Positions 8,972 through 18,746 of a stretch of DNA of 64,000 bases are shown here, one piece after another. A program made the translations under genes and the position numbers. Source of the DNA: Pontibacter beigongshangensis (GTDB taxonomy: Bacteria > Bacteroidota > Bacteroidia > Cytophagales > Hymenobacteraceae). Where the stretch lies: contig NZ_VFSD01000012.1 in assembly GCF_014332515.1 (NCBI RefSeq), positions 1 to 64,000 on the forward strand. Direction: 5' to 3'. How positions within the stretch are numbered: the first letter of the stretch is position 1; the number at the start of each line of letters is the position of its first letter. The notes below the pieces were generated by a model, which ran no database searches, was not told the origin of the DNA, and worked only from the letters and a program-made list of their open reading frames with translations.

Positions 8972-11914
8972 CTACCGTTGCCCCTGGTTGGGTTTCAGCT
9001 CGTCGGGGCTGTCCTTGGTGTAGGCGCTCCACTGCTCACGGGATGGGGTCTGGAAAAGATCGCGTACCAGGGCTATGTCAAGTGCATCTTTAGGTTGGAA
9101 CTGCTCCGAGGCCATGTACTGCAGCAGGCTGTGGTAGAGTTGCCGCGCTACAGGCCGGTCCTTCATATCACCACCCAGATCGGTGCTCGATACCATCAGT
9201 TTCCCCTGGCCCACCTGCGCCTCGAAAATCAAGCCAAGCTTGCGGTTCATAAACCAGGTGTCGATGGGCTGCACCAGCGGCCGGAAATCTTTCGGGAAGT
9301 CCTCCAGGTGCATTACCTGCGCCCTGTTCACGATTTCCCACCACTGCAGATCCGTAAAATCATCGGTGGGGAAGTGCGCGAAGGCCGGATGTGTCGGGTT
9401 GATGAGAGAGCCTGTGGTGTGCGGAGGCCGCATTTTAAACCAGGACGTGTTCCAGAAAACCGGCGTATGGTACATTTCCACTTCTTTGCCTTTCACCACC
9501 TTTCCGGCCGCATTCAGAAACACCTTGCCGCCCTTCTGCAGCACCTGTTCCGCCTGCTTGTCCAACACAGTGGTGTAATACACATCCGCTTTCACTTCAG
9601 GTAAGGTAGCCGGATATACCCAGAAATTCCAGTCGTTGACGAAATCGGTGTTCAGCACCCGCACCTCCAGGTTCAGCTGACTGGCTTCATTTATGCTGGC
9701 CAGGGCGAAGGTAATTTTCCCGGCATGGGTGTTAGTGCCTCTGGCATAAGTTTGAGCAGGCAAACTGCCGCTGCCGACCGTTTTGCCTTTTTCGTCTTTC
9801 ACTGTCCATTGCAGCACCGCGTCCTGCAGGTCGGCTTCTCCGAAGTGGTAGAGCTCTATGGCTGCTTCCATGGTTTCGTTGCTGGAGTAAACGAACTTCG
9901 GCATGCGGCTGAGTGGCACAGTGGCGTTGCAGAAGCGGCTAAATGCCTCAGGAGAGATATAGCCTTTGCTGTCCCAGAAGGCATCCACGACCCCTACCAG
10001 GGCGGTTCCCTGGCCCGGAAAATCCTGCAGGCCGAGCAGCTGAAACCCTCCCAGCCCTGGTGTGCGCAGCGACTTCTCGATCTCGTGCTTGTAACAGAGC
10101 GCCTGCAGCTTCCCCGACGACATCAGAAAAGCCTCCGCCTGGTCGCCCATGCCGCGGTCCTCCAGGTCTTCCTGGAAAGCCTCAAAATTCCGGGCCTTGT
10201 ATACACCGGTATATTTTTGTATTTCCTTGAAGTTCGGAAAAGCGCACCACTGGCCCATCTCGTGCGTTACGTAAGGCACCTTGAAATCCTGTATTTTGGG
10301 CAGGTAATCTGTCAGGGTTTCCGGCCTGCTGTTGGGCCAGTCCAGCCCCCGCGGACCAGACTTCACCATAAATTCATTTTCGGGCACCAGTGGCCAGCTC
10401 ATGGCTACAGAGGCACCCGTGTAGATGCGGCGATTGTCTTTCTCCTGCCAGTACTTTATAAACTGCGCCAGGTACTGCGCCTGCTTTCCGCCACGTGGCT
10501 CGTTGCCTGCCGCCAGCATGGTAAAGGAAGCATAGTTGCCAAAGTGGCGGGCAATGCGGTTGGTCTCCTCGTAAACGTACTGGTCTATGGGTTTGCCATC
10601 TCCGAGAGAAGTGCTGTGATTGGGCCATGTGGGGCCTTCGGGCTGCAGGTAAAAACCCGTTTTATCGGCTGCAATAAAAGCGGCCTCCGGAGGCGACCAC
10701 GAATGGAACCGTATGTGATTCAGGCCGTGCGCTTTGGCAACCTTGAAAATACGTTCCCAGGCCGCTACATCCATGGCCGGATAGCCCGTGAGCGGGAATT
10801 CGCAGTTATGGAGCGTGCCTCTCAGGAAAACCGGCTTGCCATTCACCAAAATGCGCGTACCCTGTGTGCTGATTTCGCGCATGCCGAACTGCACCTGCCG
10901 TTCATCATCCAGGTCACCCTTGCCATCGAAGGAAACGGTGAGGCGGTAGAGGGCCGGATTAAATTCATCCCAGGTCTGCATGTTGTCGCCCATGGGCAGC
11001 TCCAGATCCAGTGTGGTGTCGCCGTTTGGCAGCTGCACCTTTGTCGGCTTTGGATTTACCTCGTGGCTCCTGTCGGAATTAAAGCTCCTGGCCACCAGCG
11101 CCAACTTACCAGCCACCTGCTTACCGGTGCTGTTCCGGAGCGTGAGCTTTACGTGGGCTGTTTTGCTTTTCAGATCAGGATACACCTGCACCTCCTCCAC
11201 GTAAACCTTTGCGCCAGCAGACAATTGCATGTTGCCCACCACGCCGTTCCAGTTGCCTTGGGTATGGTCTGCCACGCTATGGGAGTTAGTGCCCACATTA
11301 ACCGCTGGCGTAAGCGTGTTGTCGATGCGGAGGGTGAGGGTGTGTTTGCCGGGAGTGAGGTGGCTGGTAAGATCGTAGGTATGCGGGGCAACCAGGGAAT
11401 TCTGCTGGCCCACCTCCACCTCGTTTACCCAAAGCCGGGATGCAATGTGCACCCGCTCCAGTTCCAGCACCACCCGCCTGCCCTTCCAGTTTGCTGGTAT
11501 GGTTACATCTTTGCGGTACCAGGCGGGGCCAACGTAATGCTTGGCGGGTGTAAGCCAGAAGGGCACTTTAATATTACCGGGCTGCCGGAATTTGGCCATG
11601 CGCGGGTTATAGAACCAGGAGCTGTCGTAGATGCTGGCCGTCCACCTGGTGCTGAGGCTAATGTCGTCGCCTTTCAGGTTTTCGGCCATGCTGCCGGGCA
11701 GCTTTATCTTATCATGGAGGGTGCGTGCAAACCACTTCTCTTTCATACCCTGGTCTGCAGGATCTGCCTCGAACTGCCACTCGCCTGCCAGGGAGATCGT
11801 ACCACCTTCTTTCTGTGTAAAACTGCTGAAAAGAAGCAGGCTGGAAACCAAGAACAGGAGGAGATGCTTTTGGCAACAAAAAAATCGAAAGAGAAAGATA
11901 TGCATAGCTGACAT
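8972..11914 (-). CDS. GH2-family exo-beta-glycosidase
   Basis: This is a secreted glycoside hydrolase family 2 enzyme. Numbering from the longer possible start at 11959 gives 995 residues. The start at codon 16 (MSAMHIF) is preferred because it places the hydrophobic signal near the N-terminus. The order is a jelly-roll sugar-binding domain (about 55-250, with GPAWYRKDV and RLWVNEVEVG), an Ig-like domain (about 255-360) and a TIM barrel (about 365-680). The acid/base is probably E487 (AAGNEP) and the nucleophile probably E567 (VTHEMGQ). A C-terminal extension of about 300 residues includes a Rossmann-like accessory region. It could be a beta-galactosidase or beta-glucuronidase acting on pectin side chains. 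The substrate is an inference. A CAGG operator lies about 100 bp upstream. Confidence 0.85.
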   Translation of the reverse strand: MSAMHIFLFRFFCCQKHLLLFLVSSLLLFSSFTQKEGGTISLAGEWQFEADPADQGMKEKWFARTLHDKIKLPGSMAENLKGDDISLSTRWTASIYDSSWFYNPRMAKFRQPGNIKVPFWLTPAKHYVGPAWYRKDVTIPANWKGRRVVLELERVHIASRLWVNEVEVGQQNSLVAPHTYDLTSHLTPGKHTLTLRIDNTLTPAVNVGTNSHSVADHTQGNWNGVVGNMQLSAGAKVYVEEVQVYPDLKSKTAHVKLTLRNSTGKQVAGKLALVARSFNSDRSHEVNPKPTKVQLPNGDTTLDLELPMGDNMQTWDEFNPALYRLTVSFDGKGDLDDERQVQFGMREISTQGTRILVNGKPVFLRGTLHNCEFPLTGYPAMDVAAWERIFKVAKAHGLNHIRFHSWSPPEAAFIAADKTGFYLQPEGPTWPNHSTSLGDGKPIDQYVYEETNRIARHFGNYASFTMLAAGNEPRGGKQAQYLAQFIKYWQEKDNRRIYTGASVAMSWPLVPENEFMVKSGPRGLDWPNSRPETLTDYLPKIQDFKVPYVTHEMGQWCAFPNFKEIQKYTGVYKARNFEAFQEDLEDRGMGDQAEAFLMSSGKLQALCYKHEIEKSLRTPGLGGFQLLGLQDFPGQGTALVGVVDAFWDSKGYISPEAFSRFCNATVPLSRMPKFVYSSNETMEAAIELYHFGEADLQDAVLQWTVKDEKGKTVGSGSLPAQTYARGTNTHAGKITFALASINEASQLNLEVRVLNTDFVNDWNFWVYPATLPEVKADVYYTTVLDKQAEQVLQKGGKVFLNAAGKVVKGKEVEMYHTPVFWNTSWFKMRPPHTTGSLINPTHPAFAHFPTDDFTDLQWWEIVNRAQVMHLEDFPKDFRPLVQPIDTWFMNRKLGLIFEAQVGQGKLMVSSTDLGGDMKDRPVARQLYHSLLQYMASEQFQPKDALDIALVRDLFQTPSREQWSAYTKDSPDELKPNQGQR

Positions 11915-12015
11915 AGTGAAGGAGCCGGAAAGCGTTAAGCGTTGGATATACTGTAGCAATACACTTAACTTAAAACCCTTGACCAGGGAAATATATACCT
12001 TACAATGTCAACTTT

Positions 12016-12034
12016 TATCCTGCCCTACCCTGCT
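12016..12034 (-). promoter_or_regulatory. putative operator upstream of GH2 (8972-11914)
   Basis: In gene sense it reads AGCAGGGTAGGGCAGGATA, with two CAGG elements exactly 10 bp apart and the typical GATA end. Confidence 0.5.
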
Positions 12035-12123
12035 TTGTTCAAAAATCTCTCTAAGCCATCATTTATTAGCCGAACAATCGTATAACAGATGTGCCGACAT
12101 GGCTAATGGAACCGGCAGCAACA

Positions 12124-12164
12124 GCCTCTGAAAGCTCCGGAGGCCTGAATTGATTAGAATAATT
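12124..12164 (-). repeat. intergenic box repeat, copy 5 (reverse)
   Basis: It reads GCTCCGGAGGCC, then TTGATTAGAATAATT, which is the box in reverse orientation. It is preceded by a decayed tail (CAGCAACAGCCTCTG). Confidence 0.65.
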
Positions 12165-12486
12165 CAGGGCGCATGGTGACTAAGCAGCTCCTGAATCTCC
12201 TGACTAGAAGGTTGTTGAAGTGTATCCGTCTTCGCTGCTGCTTTTTTACATGGCAAATTTTTTCGTGTAGCCTCGTTACCAGGCTTCCAAGGGTATAGCC
12301 CCCTCATGACAAAGACTTTCCACCGCAGGAATAATACAATTTATAGCCTGTATTCTTAAAATGAAAACCTTTACGAGTTTTTAAATTTTTGGTTTCAATA
12401 ATCGCTATTTTTTATTAAATCCATACATACCACCGGCATCTGCACCAGATTATTCAGACAAACATAGTAAAACTCTGAACATGTGG

Positions 12487-12503
12487 CAGGTCACAGCAGG
12501 ATG
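12487..12503 (+). promoter_or_regulatory. putative operator upstream of SusC1
   Basis: CAGGTCACAGCAGGATG has its two CAGG elements 10 bp apart. An inverted CATCCTGCC lies 30 bp downstream. Confidence 0.45.
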
Positions 12504-12718
12504 GCATTATAATTAAAATCTATTTTGTTTGCTCATCCTGCCAATTTGCAAAAGCCATTATTCTGGCAGATAAAGTTCTAAAAAGAAGTTTAAGCAATCA
12601 GGCAGCAGGCCGCTGTTCCTTAAGGTACAAGCAAGGCATTGGCTGAGAAAACAGAGAACATACAGCATTTAACCGGCTTTCGGATACAATTAATTTATGT
12701 TTAACTAAATCTATAACC

Positions 12719-15700
12719 ATGAGGAACAGGGTCTACTATACCCGGCACTTATTCTGGGCTATACCACTTATCGGACTAAGCTCTCACTTAGTTCAGGCTG
12801 AAAGCGTTGCGCTTAGCAGCAAGGCTTCTCCTACAACCGAGACAGCCCATTTTATGGCCGGACTCTCCGGAACAAACACTAGTTCGGGGAGCATCGACAT
12901 ACTCCACAATGCCTCCTCTTTACAAACCAGCACTGTAAGCGGGAGAGTTACAGGCGACAATAATGAAGGCCTGCCTGGTGTGAGCATTCAGATAAAAGGC
13001 ACTACCCAGGGGACAGTTACAGACATGGATGGCAATTTCTCGCTGGAAGTTCCCGGTGGCAATGCCAGACTGATTGTTTCTTATGTGGGGTATCTTCCGC
13101 AGGAGATAGCGGTAAACAACCGCAGCACCGTGAACATAACACTTCGGACCGATACAAAATCGTTGGATGAAGTAGTGGTGGTAGGATATGGCACCCAGAA
13201 AAGAGGCGACGTAACCGCTGCCGTTGCCACTCTGGATGCCAAAGCCATAGAGGAAAGACCCCTTGCCAGGGTTGACCAGGCACTGGTAGGGCAGATGGCC
13301 GGGGTACGGGTGCAGCAGACAAGCGGCGTGCCGGGCAGGGGCTTCAGCATTCAGGTAAGAGGGTCCGGCTCTATCTCAGCCGGCGACCAACCTTTGTACG
13401 TGATCGATGGCTTCCCACTTGATGTGGCCTCTCAAAGCGCGTCCGGAGGCTTTGGGCAGGGTAACCCGCTGGACAATATCAACCCGAACGATATCGAATC
13501 TATACAGGTGCTGAAAGACGCCTCCGCTGCTGCCATCTACGGATCCAGGGGTGCGAACGGCGTGGTGATCATCACTACCAAATCGGGCCGGTCCGGCAAG
13601 CCCAGGATTACGTTCAACACGTATGCCGGCTGGAACGAAGCAGTCAAAAAACTCGACGTGCTGAGTGGTGAGGAATGGATAGACCGGGCCATTGAGATGG
13701 TGAACTACAACTGGGTAAACTCCGGGCCGGGTCGAACAGCCGACCAAACTACGGCGGAAAGAACAGCCATCCTCGGCCGTTTCAGCAATACCTTAATGCC
13801 CGATGAGCGTTGGCTGCAGCCTGGCTACCCGGGCTTAAGAATTGTAGACTGGCAGGACGAGATTTTCAGGAAAGGACTGGTGCAGAACTACCAGGTAACT
13901 GCCTCCGGGGGTACTGACGCCGTGCAGTATTTTGTTTCGGGCGATTACCTGAACCAGGAAGGTATTGCCATTGGGGTAGGCTACGAGCGCTATTCTGCAA
14001 GAGCCAACGTGGAAGTGAATGCCAACAACAGACTGAAGTTCGGCCTGAACCTGAACCCATCCTACTCTATTGCTAACGACCCGGGTGTGGAAGGAAAAGA
14101 CCAACAAATGCACATTGCCGTAGGTTTTAACCCTGTGGTAGAAGACACAGTGGGCCTGGATGTAAACACAGGGAACTACCTGCCTTACCAGTGGGGCGTT
14201 TCCAGAAGCAGCCCGGTACGCGTAATCGAGAACTCTATCGGCGAGACCAAGATCTTCAGAACCCTGATTACCCTGTATGGCGAGTACAGCATCCTGGATG
14301 ACCTCCGGTTCAGAAGCACCGTGAACCTGGACCACTCCGACGTAACCCGCAAAACCTTTACACCCTCCTTTGTGAGCGGTCAGCGTGGCAACAGACTTGC
14401 ATCCGGTGGCTTCGACGGCTATCGCAGGCAAACATTTGTAAACGAAAACACCTTGTCTTACGACAGGGAGATCAACGACAAGCATCAGGTGTCTGCTGTA
14501 CTGGGTGCATCCTACAACTTAGGCAGCTTTAACAACTTCCAGATCAGAAGCGCCGGCGGGTTCCGCTCCGACGACATTACAACGGTGAACGGGGCCAACA
14601 ACATAAATGTGAATAACACCTTTGCCTCGGAGAGCCAGCACACCCTGTTGTCTTACTTTGGCAGGGTGCAATACAACTTTTCTGACCGGTACCTGTTCAG
14701 CGCCACCATTCGCCGCGATGGCTCCTCCCGGTTTGGGTCTGCCACCAAATGGGGCACCTTCCCTTCTGCCTCTATAGGCTGGAGAATCTCAGAAGAGAAT
14801 TTCATGGAAAACGTAGGCATGGTAAACGATCTGAAACTGAGAGCGAGCTGGGGTGTATCGGGCAACAACGCCATCGGAAACTACGACCACATTTCCTTGC
14901 TTACTCCTGCCAGCTATAGTTTTGGCGGAACAGCTCCAGGTCTGGCAGTTGGGCAGGCGCCTGCAAACTTCCCTAACCCGAACATAGGCTGGGAAGAATC
15001 CAGAACGGTTAACATTGGCCTGGATGTGGGCCTGCTGGAAAACCGCATTTTCACTTCCTTCGATTACTACACCCGCACCAACTCCAACCTGCTGCTAAGG
15101 ATTCCGGTGCCTACCGCCACTGGGTTCAGCACCGCACTTACCAACATCGGTGAGGTGTACAATACAGGCTGGGAACTGGAGCTTACCACACGCAACTTAA
15201 CCGGCCCGTTCGGATGGACCACCAATGCCAACCTGAGCTTCAACAAGAACGAGGTGAGGCAACTGGGGCCGAACAATACACCTATCCAATCAGGAGGATG
15301 GGGAACACCTCACCGCTTACTGGAAATAGGGCAGCCGCTCTGGAGCATTTATGTGGTGCAGCAGGATGGCATCCTGACGCAGGCTGACCTCGACAACGGA
15401 GTAGCTCGCTATGGAAACCAGACAGTTGGCGACCCCAGGTATGTGGACGCCAATAAGGATGGCGTGATAAACGACGACGACCGGGTAATTGTGGGCAAAC
15501 CAAACCCCGATTATGTGTGGGGGCTTACCAACACCTTTACCTACAAGGGCTTTGATTTGAGAGTACTGGTACAGGGTCAGACTGGCGGGCAGCTTTACTC
15601 CCTTTTTGGCCGTGCCATGGACAGACCCGGTCAGGGATTAGTGGAAAATACTTTGGGTCTGCACCGCGATCGCTGGCGATCTCCTGAAAACCCTGGTGCC

Positions 15701-16009
15701 GGAGAGCGCGGCAAAGCCAACTCAAGCTTCGGTTTCCTGAAAAGCGATGCCTGGCTGTACTCTTCCGACTACTGGAGGGTACGAAACATTACCCTGGGGT
15801 ATGACTTAGGCAAGTTGATAACGAACAACCTGATTCAGGGAGCACGCATTTATGTAAGCGCAGAGAACTGGTTTGGTGGCGACAAGTACGAAGGCGGCTT
15901 TAACCCGGAAGCAGTGAATAATGCAGACAGCGGCTCTATTGTAGGCGACGACTACGGTGCCTTCCCGCTGTCTAAGGCAATGACCATGGGCCTAAATATT
16001 ACATTCTAA
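12719..16009 (+). CDS. SusC-like TonB-dependent receptor (pair 1)
   Basis: This 1096-residue outer-membrane transporter imports glycan fragments with its SusD partner. A signal region (1-27) is followed by a CarboxypepD_reg-like domain (about 72-143, GRVTGDNNEGLPGV), a Ton box (DEVVVVGYG, 150-158), a plug domain with PLYVIDGFP and SIQVLKDASAAAIYGSRGANGVV (about 165-290), and the beta-barrel to the C-terminal ...GLNITF. The length is usual for SusC. The SusD gene follows after 11 bp. Its N-terminal 160 residues closely resemble those of the second SusC in this window, while the barrels differ, which suggests different ligands. A likely substrate is rhamnogalacturonan fragments, inferred from context. 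Confidence 0.95.
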   Translation: MRNRVYYTRHLFWAIPLIGLSSHLVQAESVALSSKASPTTETAHFMAGLSGTNTSSGSIDILHNASSLQTSTVSGRVTGDNNEGLPGVSIQIKGTTQGTVTDMDGNFSLEVPGGNARLIVSYVGYLPQEIAVNNRSTVNITLRTDTKSLDEVVVVGYGTQKRGDVTAAVATLDAKAIEERPLARVDQALVGQMAGVRVQQTSGVPGRGFSIQVRGSGSISAGDQPLYVIDGFPLDVASQSASGGFGQGNPLDNINPNDIESIQVLKDASAAAIYGSRGANGVVIITTKSGRSGKPRITFNTYAGWNEAVKKLDVLSGEEWIDRAIEMVNYNWVNSGPGRTADQTTAERTAILGRFSNTLMPDERWLQPGYPGLRIVDWQDEIFRKGLVQNYQVTASGGTDAVQYFVSGDYLNQEGIAIGVGYERYSARANVEVNANNRLKFGLNLNPSYSIANDPGVEGKDQQMHIAVGFNPVVEDTVGLDVNTGNYLPYQWGVSRSSPVRVIENSIGETKIFRTLITLYGEYSILDDLRFRSTVNLDHSDVTRKTFTPSFVSGQRGNRLASGGFDGYRRQTFVNENTLSYDREINDKHQVSAVLGASYNLGSFNNFQIRSAGGFRSDDITTVNGANNINVNNTFASESQHTLLSYFGRVQYNFSDRYLFSATIRRDGSSRFGSATKWGTFPSASIGWRISEENFMENVGMVNDLKLRASWGVSGNNAIGNYDHISLLTPASYSFGGTAPGLAVGQAPANFPNPNIGWEESRTVNIGLDVGLLENRIFTSFDYYTRTNSNLLLRIPVPTATGFSTALTNIGEVYNTGWELELTTRNLTGPFGWTTNANLSFNKNEVRQLGPNNTPIQSGGWGTPHRLLEIGQPLWSIYVVQQDGILTQADLDNGVARYGNQTVGDPRYVDANKDGVINDDDRVIVGKPNPDYVWGLTNTFTYKGFDLRVLVQGQTGGQLYSLFGRAMDRPGQGLVENTLGLHRDRWRSPENPGAGERGKANSSFGFLKSDAWLYSSDYWRVRNITLGYDLGKLITNNLIQGARIYVSAENWFGGDKYEGGFNPEAVNNADSGSIVGDDYGAFPLSKAMTMGLNITF

Positions 16010-16020
16010 TTGAACGCAAC

Positions 16021-17535
16021 ATGAACATCATGAACAAGTATTCTTTAATTATATACTCTTTCCTGGCGCTTGGCTTACTCTCGTGCGAGGACAAGCTGGA
16101 GCAGGCGCCGATTTCGGATGCCAGCGCGGCAAATTTCTTCAGGAACGCGACAGATTTTGAGCAGGCCGTAAACGGTGTATACGGGCAGCTGCGTCCGGTG
16201 CCAGAGCGGTACTACGACCTATCTGAAACCAGATCGGACAATGTTTATGGCTCCTCCTCCACAGGTGTAAGGCCCTGGGACCCTATAAACGATTTCGTGA
16301 ACACCATAGAGAACAACGAGCTGGTAGCAGAAGCCTGGAACAACAACTTTAACGGCATCATGCGCGCCAACACCGTGCTAGACAGGCTCAACGCAACTGC
16401 AGTACCAGAAGAAGCCCTCAGAAGCCGATTCGAGGGTGAGGCAAGGTTTCTGCGGGCATTCTATTATTTCGACCTGGTAAGGTGGTTCGGGAAGGTTCCG
16501 TTGTACGACAGGGTCGTGACACCAACAGAAGCCCTGGAAATACCGCGCAGTTCTGTGCAGGAAGTATACAACCTGATTCTGGCAGACCTGAACAGAGCTA
16601 TAGAGCTTCTACCTCCCACTTATAACGCCGAGAACAAAGGTCGGGCTACTTCCTGGGCTGCCAAGGCGCTGCTGGCCCGGGTGCACCTTACCCGTTCCGG
16701 ACCTTCTTACGGCATAGAAGGACCGGGCTTAGGGGCCAACGAATATTCGGAGGCGCTTACTTTGCTCAACGATGTGATAAACAATGGCCCATTTACCTGG
16801 GTGAACAACTATGCCAGCATCTTCTCCTACAACAACGAGAACAACCCCGATATTGTGTTTGATGTGCAGTTCCAGAGCGGGCAGATTGGGGTTGGCACCA
16901 CACTGCCAGGCTACATGGGTACACCCCCGTACTTCAATTCCTTATCAGGTAACATTGCATTACCGCAGTCTTCTGTCGAAATGCGTGAAATTGCTGACGA
17001 CCTGCTTAACGATTACGCGGAGAACGATGTCCGCAAAGCGGCAACCATTCAACAGGGATTCACTGACCCCAACGGGTTTGTCGAGACCAGGGCGTTTTAC
17101 AGGAAGTTTCTAGATGAAACCGCCACCATCCTCGACCGGTTCGACTGGCCGATCAACTTCCCCCTTATCCGCTACACCGATGTGCTGATGATGAAGGCTG
17201 AGGCCATCCTGCAGGGCGCTTCGGGCGGAACACAGCAGGAGGTAGATGAGATCGTGAACATGGTGCGGGCCAGAGCAGGCTTAGGTCCTGTTGCCAATGT
17301 TACCCTGGACATGCTCCTGAAAGAAAGGCGGCTTGAATTTGCCGGAGAAGGACTCCGCTGGCACGACCTGGTGCGAACAGGCACGGTAATAGACAAAATG
17401 AATGCCTGGTTACCCACAGAGGACGAACTAAACCGGATGCCTGAATCTATTGGCGTTAATTCGATCATTTACCCTATTCCGTTTACACAGCTCACCGTAA
17501 AAGAGGGGCTTTACCAGCAAAACCCCGGCTATTGA
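16021..17535 (+). CDS. SusD-like surface glycan-binding lipoprotein (pair 1)
   Basis: This 504-residue protein is lipidated at Cys22 (LLSC). It has the RagB/SusD arrangement: SusD-like N-terminal ANFFRNATDFEQAVNGVYGQL, tetratricopeptide-like helices with GEARFLRAFYYFDLVRWFGKVPLYD (about 140-165), and a C-terminal RRLEFAGEGLRWHDLVRTG with YPIPFTQL near the end. It would cap the SusC1 barrel and capture oligosaccharides at the cell surface. It directly follows susC1 and is followed by a strong terminator. An alternative start at codon 4 is possible. Confidence 0.95.
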   Translation: MNIMNKYSLIIYSFLALGLLSCEDKLEQAPISDASAANFFRNATDFEQAVNGVYGQLRPVPERYYDLSETRSDNVYGSSSTGVRPWDPINDFVNTIENNELVAEAWNNNFNGIMRANTVLDRLNATAVPEEALRSRFEGEARFLRAFYYFDLVRWFGKVPLYDRVVTPTEALEIPRSSVQEVYNLILADLNRAIELLPPTYNAENKGRATSWAAKALLARVHLTRSGPSYGIEGPGLGANEYSEALTLLNDVINNGPFTWVNNYASIFSYNNENNPDIVFDVQFQSGQIGVGTTLPGYMGTPPYFNSLSGNIALPQSSVEMREIADDLLNDYAENDVRKAATIQQGFTDPNGFVETRAFYRKFLDETATILDRFDWPINFPLIRYTDVLMMKAEAILQGASGGTQQEVDEIVNMVRARAGLGPVANVTLDMLLKERRLEFAGEGLRWHDLVRTGTVIDKMNAWLPTEDELNRMPESIGVNSIIYPIPFTQLTVKEGLYQQNPGY

Positions 17536-17552
17536 TAGCCCGATTTAAAGCG

Positions 17553-17592
17553 AGAGAGGCTGTTCTGAGAATTCGGGCAGCCTCTCTTTCAT
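17553..17592 (+). terminator. terminator after SusC1/SusD1
   Basis: A 10-bp stem AGAGAGGCTG/CAGCCTCTCT with a 15-nt loop is followed by TTTC, 18 bp after the SusD1 stop. Confidence 0.7.
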
Positions 17593-17684
17593 TTCCTCCT
17601 TCACGAAACCCCGGTCCTGCCACTCCTTTTTCTTTAAATGTATAACTGATGTTACGCACCTTAACCAAGAGATTCCTTTCAGTC

Positions 17685-17736
17685 AATTATTTGAATAAAA
17701 AAGGCCCTCGGGAGGCTCCTGGTGCCGCTACAGCAG
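17685..17736 (+). repeat. intergenic box repeat, copy 6 (forward)
   Basis: AATTATTTGAATAAAAAAGG is followed by CCCTCGGGAGGCTCCTGG and a tail ending in CAGCAGG. A long in-frame extension of the next gene would run through it, which argues against that extension. Confidence 0.7.
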
Positions 17737-17780
17737 GGCTTTTTGCAAACTGGTGCGTAGCAGCCGTGTATAAGCTAAAC

Positions 17781-17800
17781 CACAGGACAGAACAGGATAG
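17781..17800 (+). promoter_or_regulatory. putative operator upstream of the deacetylase/PL22 pair
   Basis: CACAGGACAGAACAGGATAG is one of the best matches to the shared motif. An AATGTTTG sequence (17820-17827), one base off the -7 consensus, lies between it and the start codon at 17883. Confidence 0.55.
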
Positions 17801-17882
17801 ATTATCTTATAAAATTACGAATGTTTGTTCAGGAGTTAAAAGGCATTTTGCTCGGTCAGGAGCAGCAACATCGCTTTCAGAA

Positions 17883-18707
17883 ATGAACAAATTAAACAGG
17901 TACTTTTACTTGCTATTGATTACTGCAACTATGGCGTCCCTCTGGTCCTGCAGCGCTTCTAACCAGGTGCTACGCAAGCCGGTGCCGGATAAGCTGGTCG
18001 TACTGACGTTCGACGATGCCTCTGCCTCGCACGCCAGTTACGTGGCCCCGCTCCTGAAAAAACACGGCTTTGGCGGCACCTTTTTCGTGTGCGAGTTCCC
18101 GCCCGATTTTGAGGACAAGACTAAGTACATGAGCTGGGAGCAGATACAGCAGCTGCACCAGATGGGCTTCGAGATTGCCAACCACACCCGCAGCCATACC
18201 CATGTAACTAAAATGAACAAAGAACGGCAGGCGGAAGAACTACAATACATCGAAGCCAAGTGCGCGGAACTGGGCATTCCAAAACCTGCCACGTTTGCCT
18301 ACCCCGGCTACAGCACCCACCCGAGCGCCCTGGAAACGCTGCAGGAAAGAGGCTACCTGTTTGCCCGCGCCGGCGGCAGCCGCCCCTACAACCCCGAAAC
18401 CGACCACCCGTACCTCATCCCCAGCTACAGCACCACCGGCAGCACCCCCACCGACAGGCAGCGTGTGCTGAGCGCGCTGCAAGAAGCAAAAGGCGGCAAG
18501 GTTGTGGTCCTGACCATACATGGGGTGCCGGATGTAGCTCACGATTGGGTAACCACGCCTCCGGAGCTATTTGAGGAATACCTGCAGTACCTGAAAGACA
18601 ATAACTACAAAGTAGTGGCGCTCCGCGACCTGAAGCGCTACATAAATGTGGAACCGGCGCGTGGGCAGGTAGTGCCGGACTATAAGCACCTGAAGAACAC
18701 CCCCTGA
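17883..18707 (+). CDS. polysaccharide deacetylase-family (CE4/NodB) lipoprotein
   Basis: The start at 17883 (MNKLNRYF) is chosen because it leads straight into a signal and a lipobox SLWSC (Cys23). The open frame extends 78 codons further upstream, but through a box repeat and an operator. The 274-residue protein has the NodB motifs: TFDD (42-45), HTRSH (101-105, the metal-binding histidines) and FAYPGY (138-143), then TIHGVPD. It would remove O- or N-acetyl groups from a sugar polymer. In this setting de-acetylation of pectin oligosaccharides is plausible but not shown. The PL22 gene begins 39 bp downstream, so the two are probably co-transcribed. Confidence 0.85.
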   Translation: MNKLNRYFYLLLITATMASLWSCSASNQVLRKPVPDKLVVLTFDDASASHASYVAPLLKKHGFGGTFFVCEFPPDFEDKTKYMSWEQIQQLHQMGFEIANHTRSHTHVTKMNKERQAEELQYIEAKCAELGIPKPATFAYPGYSTHPSALETLQERGYLFARAGGSRPYNPETDHPYLIPSYSTTGSTPTDRQRVLSALQEAKGGKVVVLTIHGVPDVAHDWVTTPPELFEEYLQYLKDNNYKVVALRDLKRYINVEPARGQVVPDYKHLKNTP

Positions 18708-18746
18708 CCTGCATGTATAAAAACAGCTTTTAACAGCCTCCCCACC

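Larger units (their letters stand above)
11960..12718. other. divergent regulatory gap between GH2 and SusC1
   Basis: These 759 bp carry no convincing gene. They hold an operator for each flanking gene (12016-12034 and 12487-12503), one box repeat, and an AT-rich block at about 12350-12430. The SusC1 operator lies about 215 bp before its start codon, implying a long leader or an unrecognised promoter. Confidence 0.6.

Noticed and set aside
9725-11911. long open frame antisense to the GH2 gene
   Set aside because: The minus-strand GH2 protein has clear domains and catalytic motifs. The opposite frame has no recognisable domain and is an effect of GC-rich codons. The same applies to long antisense frames over the PL22 and PL11 genes.
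17649-17882. N-terminal extension of the deacetylase
   Set aside because: It would run through a box repeat and the operator, and would bury the signal peptide and lipobox.
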